Part shown: in pieces, positions 1 through 9,100 of the stretch
How positions within the stretch are numbered: position 1 is the first letter of the stretch
How the letters are laid out: every line of letters begins with the position of its first letter
IMG/VR virus record: IMGVR_UViG_3300034352_000121
Coordinates: 1-22,193 of that record
Origin: a virus
DNA length: 22,193 nucleotides
Direction: 5' to 3' (one strand)
Position numbers and translations under genes: made by a program
The notes under the pieces: model-generated
Told to the model about the DNA's origin: nothing
Database searches by the model: none
Seen by the model: only the letters and a program-made list of their open reading frames with translations

Positions 1-604
1 GGATTGGAATTCAGGTTCTGGGGATGCTCATATTTTAAATAAACCAACTCTTCCAACAAGAGATTCATTGGGAATAGATACTAATGATACTGTTAGATTT
101 GGGAGTGTGGAAGTAGATAATGACTTATGGATAAATGGTTATGCTGATACTACCGCATCAAGGATACGATTCCATCATAATAATACCAATGCCTATCAAG
201 ATTGGGAGACTGGGAATTACTATATAAGATACGACACCACAACGAGATATATGATGGATAGTGTTGGCAACTTTCATGCGGATGCAGATATTTATGCATA
301 TTCTACTTCAGTTGGTTCAGATAAAAAATTAAAAAAGAATATAAAAGATATAAAGTATGGCTTATCCGATGTATTAAAACTTCGTGGAGTTGATTTTGAC
401 TGGAAAGAAAAGAGAGATGGAAGGCATGATATTGGTGTTATAGCTCAAGAGGTTCAAGAGATTGTTCCAGAAGTGGTAAGAGAAGTAGACGATTTTGAAG
501 GAGGAACTTATTTAGCTGTTGACTATTCTAAATTAGTTCCAGTATTAATTGAGTCTATTAAAGAATTAAAGGAAGAATTAGATGGCATTCGGAAGTCCAG
601 ATAA
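1..604 (+). CDS. Tail fibre/spike protein, C-terminal fragment with S74 self-cleaving chaperone domain (5' partial)
   Basis: The frame is open from base 2 with no stop, so the gene continues upstream of the window; the TTG at 68 is only an internal codon. The visible N-terminal part has short motifs typical of tail fibres (WNSGSGDAHIL, NKPTLP). From about base 316 the sequence reads SDKKLKKNI, then DFDWKEKRDGRHDIGVIAQE, then VDYSKLVPVLIESIKELKEE. This is the layout of the peptidase S74 intramolecular chaperone of endosialidase-type tailspikes. In that family the domain helps the fibre trimerise and then cuts itself off just before the serine of the SD motif, here between G and S at base 316. 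The C-terminal helix is a likely trimeric coiled coil. The protein would be an adsorption fibre or spike that recognises the host surface. The last 23 bases overlap the next gene, which suggests coupled translation. Confidence 0.88.
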   Translation, partial: DWNSGSGDAHILNKPTLPTRDSLGIDTNDTVRFGSVEVDNDLWINGYADTTASRIRFHHNNTNAYQDWETGNYYIRYDTTTRYMMDSVGNFHADADIYAYSTSVGSDKKLKKNIKDIKYGLSDVLKLRGVDFDWKEKRDGRHDIGVIAQEVQEIVPEVVREVDDFEGGTYLAVDYSKLVPVLIESIKELKEELDGIRKSR

Positions 605-1184
605 TTGTAGGCTTAGCGATTTAGGTCTAATTGCAGCTGGAAACGGCAGTAGTACCTCTGGCTCTGCCACAAGCCAAAAGAAGTTAAGAGCTGATTGTGC
701 TAATAGTAGTAGTGCTACTAATGTAAGATTGTGGGACTCATTTAAATCTCCTACTCAGTCTCAAATGATGAGCGGTACAGTTTTAGATGACGACCCAGAA
801 GATGATACTTATGAAGTCGATACTAATGATAGTTCTGTTGGTGGTTCTGTGACTACTGATTCACCTAGTACATATGGTATTGGTACATATTTCATGTCAA
901 GATGTTGGAATCTGAATACTACTTTTATACAAAATACATGGGAAGCAATCATAGCAACTGGAAGCATCTTTGGTTCTGGCACAACAACTAATGAGACTGC
1001 TGTTACGACAGATTGGTCGATGAGCTTACAAGGCAATAATACAGGTACAGGCTCTGTGTACATAAGACAAACCCTAGATGGTAGTTCTGCATGGAAGAAA
1101 TTCTTTGGATTAGATAGTGGGACAGATTGGATGGGAAGAGTGACTGCGAATGTTAACAGGACAAGTGGTGGTGGTGGTGAATAA
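582..1184 (+). CDS. Small probable virion protein with glycine-rich C-terminus
   Basis: The 200-residue product has no family I can name. It starts at ATG 582 inside the end of the fibre gene, behind an AAAGGAAG ribosome-binding site at 568-575 (6 bases spacing), which makes this start convincing. The protein is rich in Ser, Thr, Gly and Asn, has few Lys and Arg residues, and contains an acidic patch (DDDPEDD) near residue 70. Its second half resembles a beta-rich structural domain with many Thr/Gly turns, and it ends in a short Gly run (TSGGGGE). No signal peptide or membrane segment is visible. Its position directly after the S74 fibre and its composition suggest a fibre-tip, head-decoration or other minor structural protein, but this is inferred from context. 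Confidence 0.7.
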   Translation: MAFGSPDNCRLSDLGLIAAGNGSSTSGSATSQKKLRADCANSSSATNVRLWDSFKSPTQSQMMSGTVLDDDPEDDTYEVDTNDSSVGGSVTTDSPSTYGIGTYFMSRCWNLNTTFIQNTWEAIIATGSIFGSGTTTNETAVTTDWSMSLQGNNTGTGSVYIRQTLDGSSAWKKFFGLDSGTDWMGRVTANVNRTSGGGGE

Positions 1185-1196
1185 AAAGGCAAATTT

Positions 1197-1250
1197 ATGA
1201 TTATTAATTATTCCCAAAAGAACGTAAATTCGATGAAGGTTTATATATGA
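1197..1250 (+). CDS. Possible 17-residue mini-ORF coupled to the next gene
   Basis: The 62-base gap after the previous gene contains ATG 1197 preceded by AAGG with 7 bases spacing. The ORF runs 17 codons and ends in TGA at 1248-1250, overlapping the ATG of the next gene in an ATGA junction. The predicted peptide (MIINYSQKNVNSMKVYI) has no recognisable function. The good ribosome-binding site and the ATGA overlap are the same devices used by the surrounding genes, so it could be a leader that loads ribosomes onto the next gene. It could equally be chance, because the next gene also has its own GAAGG site at about 1235-1239. Confidence 0.25.
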   Translation: MIINYSQKNVNSMKVYI

Positions 1251-2512
1251 CAGGAATTGGAAAAATAGTATCTGGCAATAAGAAGCAAATCTCTGCTAAG
1301 GCTCAAGCGAGTAGTCGAGCACCGTGGATTTCAGGGCAACTTGAGTCATCTAAGCTAGGACAGACTATGGGAGATGTCTATTCTACTTTAGCCATAGGAG
1401 GTTCTTTAGCCTCTAGTTATATGAAATCTGCTGAGCCTTATAAGCAGATGCAGGCTGGAGGTAAGGAAGTCGGTCTTGATATACCAGATTTATCTATTAA
1501 AGATAGGATTGGGATGATGTTTGGTAAAGGGGCTGACGACATGCTTACTAAGAATTATGAAGCTGAAGGAAGTGAAAATTATCAATATAAAGAAGGTGAT
1601 GATTTATCAGTTAAGCAAACTCATCAATATTCAGGAGCAACTTTAATGGATATAGGTAGCAGAGCAGAATCAGGTACTCTTTCGTCTTTTTTAGAAGGAG
1701 AATCTGTTGGTGAAAAATTTGGCAAAGATATTTCAGAAAACAAATGGTGGGATGCCAAGACGGAACAAATGGATGCTCATCAATCTTCTCCACAATCTTC
1801 AAGCGAATCAGATACTCAAAGGACATTTCAAAGGGGAATAGGCGAAGGTGGAGGGCAAGGGGCTTATGGAAATAGAGACTTTGTAGGAGGTACAGATAAC
1901 AAAGGCATAGGAGGTGGCGGAAACCTTGACCCTAAATTGGGAAGAAAAGGAATGAATATCGGGCCTGATAAATTTGAATTGCAAAGAGAATACGAAAAAG
2001 AAAACCCTTACCATGCAGGAACTCATCCAGCGTCAGAGAGTAACGAACCAATTTATACTAATATGCAAGAAGCTGATTACGGAGGAGAGCCTACTAACAT
2101 AGGGGGAGCAGCTGACACATCAGACCTAACTGATTATGCGTCTTATGATTCAGGGTATAGAACCTCTAATGCTCACGCATCAGGATACGCTGGTATGGGA
2201 TATGACCCCAATGAAGGTGGTCAAACATCTATGGAGGGAGCAGGGGCTCAAGGTGACCCTGGGTCTAATGGGCAACCTACTGATATGAGTGGAGATACTC
2301 TTTATGGCAGAGAAAATAAAAGATTTACCCATACCGAATCTCCTGGATATGCGGGAAAAGCAGCAAGGACTGGGCAGTTTTATTCTGAACAAGAGTTTTC
2401 TGAAAGGGAGGCGGCAAAAAGAGACCCACTGGCAGGATATGAACCTGGATATGAGCAATCATGGCTTAAACCAGGAAGTATGTTTTCAACAATAGGAGAC
2501 TCACTAAGATGA
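1247..2512 (+). CDS. Gly/Ser-rich, largely disordered probable virion protein
   Basis: The 421-residue product is not a family I recognise. Start ATG 1247 has a GAAGG site 7-8 bases upstream. Only the N-terminal part, about residues 30-65, looks ordered: an amphipathic helix containing GDVYSTLAIGGSLASSYMKS, which could contact a membrane or pack in a core. From about residue 170 the sequence is low complexity, rich in Gly, Ser, Asp, Gln and Tyr, with loose repeats of aromatic-glycine motifs (GYAGMGYDP, GYEPGYEQ). It ends with a short basic tail (GDSLR). It is the first gene of the internal-virion block and overlaps the next gene by ATGA. A flexible structural or ejected protein is the most likely role, inferred from context and composition. 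Confidence 0.75.
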   Translation: MTGIGKIVSGNKKQISAKAQASSRAPWISGQLESSKLGQTMGDVYSTLAIGGSLASSYMKSAEPYKQMQAGGKEVGLDIPDLSIKDRIGMMFGKGADDMLTKNYEAEGSENYQYKEGDDLSVKQTHQYSGATLMDIGSRAESGTLSSFLEGESVGEKFGKDISENKWWDAKTEQMDAHQSSPQSSSESDTQRTFQRGIGEGGGQGAYGNRDFVGGTDNKGIGGGGNLDPKLGRKGMNIGPDKFELQREYEKENPYHAGTHPASESNEPIYTNMQEADYGGEPTNIGGAADTSDLTDYASYDSGYRTSNAHASGYAGMGYDPNEGGQTSMEGAGAQGDPGSNGQPTDMSGDTLYGRENKRFTHTESPGYAGKAARTGQFYSEQEFSEREAAKRDPLAGYEPGYEQSWLKPGSMFSTIGDSLR

Positions 2513-3051
2513 AGTTTTTTAGAAGAATAAAGAGAGAGAAAAAAGAAAAGAAGTCCTCGTCAGATGATGACGAGAGTGATTTTGTAATGGAAACAATTGC
2601 CGTTGCTGGTTTTGTAGCTAATCAGTGGGAAAAAAAGGAACAAGCAAAAATAAACGATAAAATGGCTGACGCTTTAGAGCTACAAAATACTCAAAATGCT
2701 ATGGGTATACAAGGAGCTGGGGAAGCTCAAGAAGGTAGTAGATTGCTTCGTCAAAATAGGCTAGGTCAAGATATATCTAATATGGGAGCAGCTGGAGCTT
2801 CCACAATGAAACAAAATTTAGGTTCTCTATCTGATGCAAAAAGTACTTTCGCAGGGAATTATAAACAAAACCAAGCACTAAGCTTTGGTAAAAAATCTGT
2901 ATGGGATACTTACAATCTACAATTTGACCAATTAAAGAGACGAGATGAGGATTCAATGATTCAAGAATTAACTGCTTCTGCGTCAGCAGCTGCAGATTTT
3001 AAATCTAACGCTAAAGATATGAAATCTCAAATAAAAGGGCTAAGAGGGTAA
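2509..3051 (+). CDS. Small internal virion (ejection) protein, T7 gp14-like in size and position
   Basis: The 180-residue product starts at ATG 2509, sharing ATGA with the previous stop. The N-terminus is strongly basic (KFFRRIKREKKEKK), followed by a Ser/Asp acidic stretch (SSSDDDESD) and a mildly hydrophobic helix (ETIAVAGFVANQWEKK, about residues 29-44). The rest is Ala/Gln/Asn-rich helix without cysteine. Size, helix-rich composition and place in front of two larger proteins and a giant resemble T7 gp14 before gp15 and gp16, the ejectosome that forms a channel through the cell envelope. I see no sequence identity with gp14, so this is an analogy from gene order. An A_AAA_AAG heptamer at 2631-2637 lies in the gene, but its -1 frame stops soon, so it looks accidental. 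Confidence 0.72.
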   Translation: MKFFRRIKREKKEKKSSSDDDESDFVMETIAVAGFVANQWEKKEQAKINDKMADALELQNTQNAMGIQGAGEAQEGSRLLRQNRLGQDISNMGAAGASTMKQNLGSLSDAKSTFAGNYKQNQALSFGKKSVWDTYNLQFDQLKRRDEDSMIQELTASASAAADFKSNAKDMKSQIKGLRG

Positions 3052-4712
3052 TGGCACAATATATAGTTCCACCAAGTTATAGAGCTGGGCAAGGAAATAG
3101 ATTAGCGTCTAATGTTAAAGATAGCCTCGCTTTAATGGACTTCCTAGTTAGATTAAAACAAGAGAAAATGTCTACAAAAATAGATGATGCTCGGTATTAT
3201 GCTCGTCAAGCAGCTGAGGAAGGCTCTCAAACTCGTAGGGATGAAAGATTGCATAAATATGGGTTAGAGGAGATAGAAAAAAGAGAGACCTTACAAATAG
3301 GTAGAGAAGACAGGGCTTTGGTAGCTGAGAAGAATAAAGAGCAACGGATATATGGAAAGGGCGGATTCCAATCCGATAAGGGAAAAGAAGAATTATATAG
3401 AGGATTATTGTCTGAATATGATACTGATGATATCAAAACGGATGACAAGGGATGGTCTTCAGTTGTGTCTGGGGCGTTAACTAAAGCGGACAAAGCAAAG
3501 GCATCTGATGATGTTTTTAAGTTATCAGGTTTTCAAACAAAATATTCTAAAGACCCAAAATCTGAATTTCAAACTCTTTGGACTGTATTTAGACAAGCAC
3601 AAAGTATGCAACATCCTGAGACTGATGTAAGGATAAGGACGGAAGGAAAGAAACGTATTCCAGAGTTCTTTTATCCTAATATGGGGGGTCTAAAAGCAGG
3701 AACAACTATGGGTTATGATATTGACCATACCCCAGGGGCTTTTACTCAAGGGGATATTGCACCTGCTATCAGAGATTTATCTAAGTTAATAGAAGGAACA
3801 GGGTTGCCTGAGACGGCAGTGTCTAATATGTTTCATTCTGGACTATCGAAAAATCAACAATTTATGGACTCAAAAGATTATCAGTCTTATCAGTCAATTA
3901 ATAAGGGAATAGAATCGACCACACAAGGAATTAAAGCCTCAACAGTGAATGTAAATAGGACTCAACAGCTAATTAATCAGTCGTCTAGTACCGAACAAAA
4001 TACGAAAAACAAAGCCTCTTTGGACTATGTAGCAACAGATGTTTTTGGAACTATATATAGTCAATTCTTTACGACTGAAGACGATGTAATGAAAACAACT
4101 GAAACTATGAACCAAAAAATGTCTGACCTAAATGAGAAAAATCCAGATTTAGCACACGCAACAAGGGCTCTTTTCTTCCAGGGGAGTAATTATTTAAACG
4201 AAGGAGGCCCTAACACTTATGAGGTGTACGATGATTTCTTTGCGAAATTTATTATGCATGACGAACCTGGCCGAGGTGGAAGCCCATCTGTGGCTCAACA
4301 GTCCTTTGAGGCTATGGGATTGTCTAATGAGTATAAAAAGGTAAAGGACATTGTCGATGGAAAAGATATAAGGGCAGGAAAAAAGGGAAGTATTGAGCAT
4401 ATTTATGTGATGGATTCTGCTGTTAGGATGGCTGAAGGGAAACAAGAAGAGATGCCTTTTGCTAAAGATATATTAGATGAGTACTTTAGAGATGCGTCTG
4501 GTCAGTCTACCCCTATATTGAAATCTTTAGATACTGCCAAAGAACGAGGAGATTTATCATATAAATATGAAGGTAATAAACTTATAATAATTTTTGATGA
4601 CGAGCAAAATGTGCATGCGTTCAGACAGGCTATAAAGGGACAATCTCCTGTAGAAATGCAAACCTTTGACAGTTTAATAAGAAACAATTTAATTGATATA
4701 CAAATAAAATGA
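3051..4712 (+). CDS. Probable internal virion protein, 553 residues
   Basis: I do not recognise this family. The start is ATG 3051 in a TAATG junction with the previous stop, preceded by AAGAGGG. The product is hydrophilic with no signal peptide or membrane segment. Residues 30-110 are highly charged and probably form long helices (LVRLKQEKMSTKIDDARYYA, EKRETLQIGREDRALVAEKN). A Gln/Ser/Thr-rich linker lies near residues 285-325, and the C-terminal 100 residues look globular (NKLIIIFDDEQNVHAFRQAI). The next gene begins in its stop codon (ATGA). Its place between the small 180-residue protein and the giant matches the slot of a gp15-like ejectosome tube protein. The assignment rests on context alone. 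Confidence 0.75.
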   Translation: MAQYIVPPSYRAGQGNRLASNVKDSLALMDFLVRLKQEKMSTKIDDARYYARQAAEEGSQTRRDERLHKYGLEEIEKRETLQIGREDRALVAEKNKEQRIYGKGGFQSDKGKEELYRGLLSEYDTDDIKTDDKGWSSVVSGALTKADKAKASDDVFKLSGFQTKYSKDPKSEFQTLWTVFRQAQSMQHPETDVRIRTEGKKRIPEFFYPNMGGLKAGTTMGYDIDHTPGAFTQGDIAPAIRDLSKLIEGTGLPETAVSNMFHSGLSKNQQFMDSKDYQSYQSINKGIESTTQGIKASTVNVNRTQQLINQSSSTEQNTKNKASLDYVATDVFGTIYSQFFTTEDDVMKTTETMNQKMSDLNEKNPDLAHATRALFFQGSNYLNEGGPNTYEVYDDFFAKFIMHDEPGRGGSPSVAQQSFEAMGLSNEYKKVKDIVDGKDIRAGKKGSIEHIYVMDSAVRMAEGKQEEMPFAKDILDEYFRDASGQSTPILKSLDTAKERGDLSYKYEGNKLIIIFDDEQNVHAFRQAIKGQSPVEMQTFDSLIRNNLIDIQIK

Positions 4713-5761
4713 GCAACGGACAAACACCACAAAAAGGAAGGTCTTTAGGAAAATCATGGCTAGATGCCAATGCTAGTGAGGATTCAATTTTACACAATGC
4801 TGCTTTAGGTAATATACAGACTGAAACAGATACATTAAAAGCAGGTGACAGTACCCATGTAGAGACTGCTCTTAAGGGAATCTACGGCCCAGTCAGTAAA
4901 TATGTGACTCAGGAGTCTTTATATGGTGATTACTCTGATATATATTCATCATTAAATACCTTATCTGGAAGGAATATGACAGGATTTGACCCTATTGATT
5001 ATGCGACAAAAAATAAAATGGGGAATCCTTGGGAATTAGAAAGAGCTGTTAGGGGAGGTTCTTTTGAGCATTACGCTCCAAGAAAAGGAAGATGGGAAGG
5101 ATTTTCTTCTAGTAAAGCTGAATATGATAAAGGAAAGAAACTCCCTGGGTTCTCTCAATGGCAAAAAAAGGGAAGACCTTCAATAGAAAATTATTTTTAC
5201 GACTTAGCTTTTTCGCAAAATCTTAGAGCAACAGTTGATTTAGGAGCTGGGGCTCAAAATAAAAAAGCAGGGCATCCATCTGTAAAGGCTCAAATGAGAA
5301 AATTAAAAGAGTTTACTGGGGATTCTTATGAAGGGTATATGAAAGATATAGTTAAATCTTCTATTGCCCAGGCTGATAAATGGGCTTCTGAGTATAGCCT
5401 TGAGACTCAAAATATGATGGGGAAATCTATATTAGCTGTTGATAATAGACAGATTACCAATGAAGTACGTCAGAATCTTACAGACTTAAATAAAGTTGTA
5501 AACAGAAAGGCTGAATTTGAAAAGACTAAGGCATCATTAAATAATATTAAGGATAGTGAAACACAAGATATAACTCTTAAAATTCTAAAAGATGAAGAAA
5601 ATTCTGTAACAAAATTAGAAGATAGAATCTTATTTAACATAGATGCTTCTAGCGGAAAAATGACTAGGGCTTTAGGTCAGTCTCTTGAGAATATGATGAC
5701 TATCCAAAGTTTCCCAACATCAGCCAAGCGTCGAACTCAAAAAAAAAAGATAAAAAAGTAG
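4709..5761 (+). CDS. Probable internal virion protein, 350 residues, with -1 frameshift site at its end
   Basis: The gene starts at ATG 4709, overlapping the previous stop (ATGA), and has no family I can name. The protein is hydrophilic and helix-rich. A central segment (LGAGAQNKKAGHPSVKAQMR, residues about 178-197) is followed by helices, and the C-terminus is very basic (SAKRRTQKKKIKK). The last codons read CAA AAA AAA AAG ATA AAA AAG TAG and contain two in-phase A_AAA_AAG heptamers. The -1 frame is open from base 5689 and runs past the stop into the zinc peptidase ORF that ends at 6129. The likely outputs are therefore a 350-residue protein and a minor 473-residue protein with a peptidase domain at its C-terminus. 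A sequencing indel in the A10 run would be an alternative explanation for the broken frame. Confidence 0.78.
   Translation: MSNGQTPQKGRSLGKSWLDANASEDSILHNAALGNIQTETDTLKAGDSTHVETALKGIYGPVSKYVTQESLYGDYSDIYSSLNTLSGRNMTGFDPIDYATKNKMGNPWELERAVRGGSFEHYAPRKGRWEGFSSSKAEYDKGKKLPGFSQWQKKGRPSIENYFYDLAFSQNLRATVDLGAGAQNKKAGHPSVKAQMRKLKEFTGDSYEGYMKDIVKSSIAQADKWASEYSLETQNMMGKSILAVDNRQITNEVRQNLTDLNKVVNRKAEFEKTKASLNNIKDSETQDITLKILKDEENSVTKLEDRILFNIDASSGKMTRALGQSLENMMTIQSFPTSAKRRTQKKKIKK
5743..5758 (+). promoter_or_regulatory. Tandem A_AAA_AAG slippery heptamers (candidate programmed -1 frameshift)
   Basis: Two copies of A_AAA_AAG, the heptamer used by E. coli dnaX, lie in the correct zero-frame phase at 5743-5749 and 5752-5758. 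The second is followed directly by the TAG stop at 5759-5761. A shift of -1 at either site reads on through GTA GTC CCA TGG into the M15 peptidase frame. I see no strong hairpin and no upstream Shine-Dalgarno stimulator. A weak CCAG/CTGG pairing could form 15-40 bases downstream. The tandem sites and the abutting stop may be enough for low-level shifting. Confidence 0.65.
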
Positions 5762-5838
5762 TCCCATGGCTCCCAGAAGGAATAAAAGATACTGGTTTAA
5801 AAAATGCGTCAGGGCATAGAATTCGTTTCCATGAAGAT

Positions 5839-6129
5839 ATGATTCCTATATTTTTAGAAGCTAAAGATACTTTAGAAAAGGAAGGTATAGATTTGAACAT
5901 TCAAGACAATTTTAGGTATCCTGGGGTTCAAAGAAAAGCTTATGAATCAGGTAAGTTTGGAGTTGCTCATCCTGATAGTTCATTCCATCCAAAAGGTAAA
6001 GCATTTGATTTAGAACAAACACATGAAATGAAAGATAATCCAAGAATAGCAGAAGTTCTATCGTCATTAGGACTTATACAATCAGCTTTAGATAAGGGAG
6101 AGTGGTGGCACTGGTCAACGCCTAAATAA
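5839..6129 (+). CDS. M15-type D-Ala-D-Ala/L-Ala-D-Glu zinc peptidase domain, probably made as frameshift extension
   Basis: The ORF encodes the zinc site of peptidase family M15: SFHPKGKAFDL supplies His50 and Asp57 (the SxHxxGxAxD motif) and EWWHW supplies catalytic Glu88 and ligand His91, numbered from ATG 5839. Enzymes of this family cut peptidoglycan stem peptides and serve phages as endolysins or virion-associated lysins. The ATG at 5839 is a poor start: it has only a weak GAAG site and it cuts off residues that look like the beginning of the domain (NASGHRIRFHEDM). The frame is open upstream to 5689 without any ATG, GTG or TTG before 5839. The natural N-terminus is therefore probably supplied by -1 frameshifting from the 350-residue protein. 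Linked to an internal virion protein, it would locally open the cell wall during DNA entry, as the transglycosylase domain of T7 gp16 does. The domain call is firm; the start is not. Confidence 0.85.
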   Translation: MIPIFLEAKDTLEKEGIDLNIQDNFRYPGVQRKAYESGKFGVAHPDSSFHPKGKAFDLEQTHEMKDNPRIAEVLSSLGLIQSALDKGEWWHWSTPK

Positions 6130-6131
6130 AT

Positions 6132-9100
6132 ATGCCTCAAGATAAAAAATTTAGTTATATAGACGACATCTATGATGAGTTCAAAAAGCGTGAACAGTCT
6201 ACTATAGACATGACTCGCCAAAACGAACAACAGACTTCACATCAACGAAATATCAAACGAATGAATGAAAAATCTCGTGGGGTAGAGAGAGGTGGAATGG
6301 GTGAATTTACTCGCCAATTCGGAGCTGGCTTTATTGAAAGTGCAACTTTGGCTCCTACTCTTTGGGATAAGTTAGGTGTGCCTGTGTCCTCATTAGTAGA
6401 ATCAGTTGAAGGTGAATATGAAGGAGATTGGGGAGACCTTAGTGGGACAGGTAAGGCTGGCTTTGGATTGGGAGCTGGAGCAGGTGCTCTTCTTCCTTGG
6501 GGTCTAGCTGGTAAAGTAGTAGGTGGAGGTTTAGGACTTGTTGGGAGAGGGGCAGCCCTTATAGGAAAAAATCCATGGACTAAAAGAGCAGCGTTACGTC
6601 AAATAGCAGCTCAAACAGAAAAATTAACAGGAAAAGCTGCCGTTAAGTTGAGTGACGATGTTCTTAAGGGGACTGTTGATGCAGCGACAGATGCAGTGGG
6701 TAAACGTGGTCTTGCTTCTCTTGTTTTAGGGAAAGGAAGAGGAGAAAGTTTTGAGGTTATAGCTAAGTCTCAAATTAAAGCAAATATAGCAAAAGATGTT
6801 GGTGCTGAGTCTATTGATGATGTAACAAATATAGCTTATGAAGCCGTTACGAGTATGAACCCTAAGGATGCTCATGCTTTCTTATCTTCTACTCTAGGGA
6901 GAATACCAAATCTGATAAGAAGAGGAGGTATTATGGGTAAGGGTCGAGGAGATATGGCTGGTGAATTCCTTGCGGCTTATTCATTTGATGCTCTTCTTGG
7001 GGCTACTATGGGCGCGGCAAGATATAATATGCATCATTGGGATGAACATATGAAGGAGACTGGTACTGAAGGATGGGGAACTCTTTCTCCTTACGTTAAC
7101 ACAATCGATACTGCTAAAATGTTAGATGAAATGCAAAGTGAGGCTTTTTGGCTTGGGTTCTTAGGAATATCAAGATTGGTAAAAGGTGGAACTTCTGGTG
7201 CTAATGTTATGGGAATGAAGTCTAAGGCAAGTCAAATGTCTTGGAATCTATTAAAAGCCCACGCTAAAGACCTGAAAAAACTTACGCCTAGAGAACTTAG
7301 GGGACAGCTAAAATTAATAGATAGAATATCAGAAGGCTCTCTTGTCCATGAGGGTATTCCTTCTATAACAAAGGCAGCGAGCAAGTTTGATGATTTAGCA
7401 TCTGTTAAAAAAGGATTAGGTAAAGATATACATTGGTCTGACCTTATGGATGAAAAAGATTTAGTCGGGGCTTTAAAAGGAGTTAGGTGGCAGTTTACTA
7501 AGAAGGCTCCTAAGTTTCTATTTGATGAAGCAAGAAAAGATTTATGGGGTAGTCTTCCAAGAATGATGATTGGGGCTACAACTATGAACCTACCCGCTAT
7601 AGCTCAATTACATGAAAGGACTGGCGGTGATATTGGGGCTACTCTAAAGAATGCTCCTTATACATGGGGAGAAAGCTTACCTGAAATGGCAGCTAATATA
7701 TTTGTAGGAATGGTTATGACTAAAAAAGGTAGAGGTATGAGACTATATGATAAGCCTTCCTCTGCTATGTTCCAAAGAGGGCATCCTCCTCAATTCATAG
7801 GTGGGCAAGCTAGCATATTTAGAAAGATGTTAGGCAGTATGGAGACAATGGGGATGAGTACCAAAGAAATTAGAGGTAATCATAGGGCATATAATTATAG
7901 TGCTTCTCAAAGATATGAAGAAGGGATGCGAAATCATGCTCTTGATGGCAACCCCACTTATAAAAAACTACAACAAATTTTAGATTCTAAGGGATGGGAT
8001 AAAGAATCAGATTCTAAAGTAGAGGGAGAACTTCCATTTAAAATTGCAATATCAGAAGCAATTGCTAACGAAAAAAACCCAAATATTAGAAAACAATTAC
8101 AAGAACAAAAGGCTGTTGCTGAAACAATTATAGCTGAAATGGATGTTTTATCTGGCTCTAATTATACTTCTAAGTATATGACACCAGGAGAAGCTCTTAG
8201 GTGGATGCAAAGAATTGCTAAGACTAGGATTAATGGTGAAGTTTCTTCTATTGAAACAATCAGAGAAAATTTAGATGTTCACGCTGAAAGAGTTTTCGGA
8301 GAATCAGCTAGTAGAGCCAAGGGGATACAGTTCAAGTATATTATGAATATCCTAAGAGATATGGGTCTTGACTCAGATGTTAGAGTAGATAAACAAGGCA
8401 GGATTGTATTGCCAGGACAAATTAAGTTGTCAATCCCAAGTGGAGAAGCTGGTGATGCTATTGTGATGAAAACTAATTTTATGAAGGTTCTTCAAGACGG
8501 AGCTAAGGTTGGTTGGATAAAATTCGGAGATAAAAAGTCAGATGATTACGTAGCTAGTGTTGAACAGACTGAAAAGGCATTAAAAACTCATAATGAAGTA
8601 CTTGACGAGATGCATAGGGAAGTCTTTGGAAAAGATTATACTAGAGACGGAGAAGACTATGTTGGTTTATTTGACGATACTATAGTGTCTAACCCAGTAT
8701 GGGGTCTTACGAATAGACATTATGCAAATATAAAACAAGGTAAAAATGTAATAGCTTTGTTAACTGGTAATGTACCATCAACGGATACAGCAGGGGGGGC
8801 AGAGGCTACAAGGCTTTTATCTGATTTGCAAAGAGCGTTATCTGCTAAAAATATTGAAGTTACTGGGTGGGATGCGGTAAAGGATTCTGACTATCAAACT
8901 AGTGAGTCTAGAAATGAAGCTTCATTATGGTTTAGTAATGTTAAAAAAGCTTTCGGATTATTAAATGAATCCCCATCTCAGGGAACAAAAGAAATAACAG
9001 CTACTCAATTAATAGCATTAAAAACTAAGATGGATTCTCTTGTTGGAGATGCGTTTATTAACCCTGATGCAGTCAATAACCTCATAGGGGAGAGTGGTAA

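Noticed and set aside
809-1192. 127-codon minus-strand frame opposite the 200-residue gene
   Set aside because: It is antisense to a gene with a good start site; the Pro/Val-rich product is typical of reversed Gly/Thr-rich sequence.
2631-2637. Another in-phase A_AAA_AAG heptamer in the 180-residue gene
   Set aside because: The -1 frame reaches a stop within about ten codons and encodes nothing recognisable. It shows that such heptamers also arise by chance in this A-rich genome.
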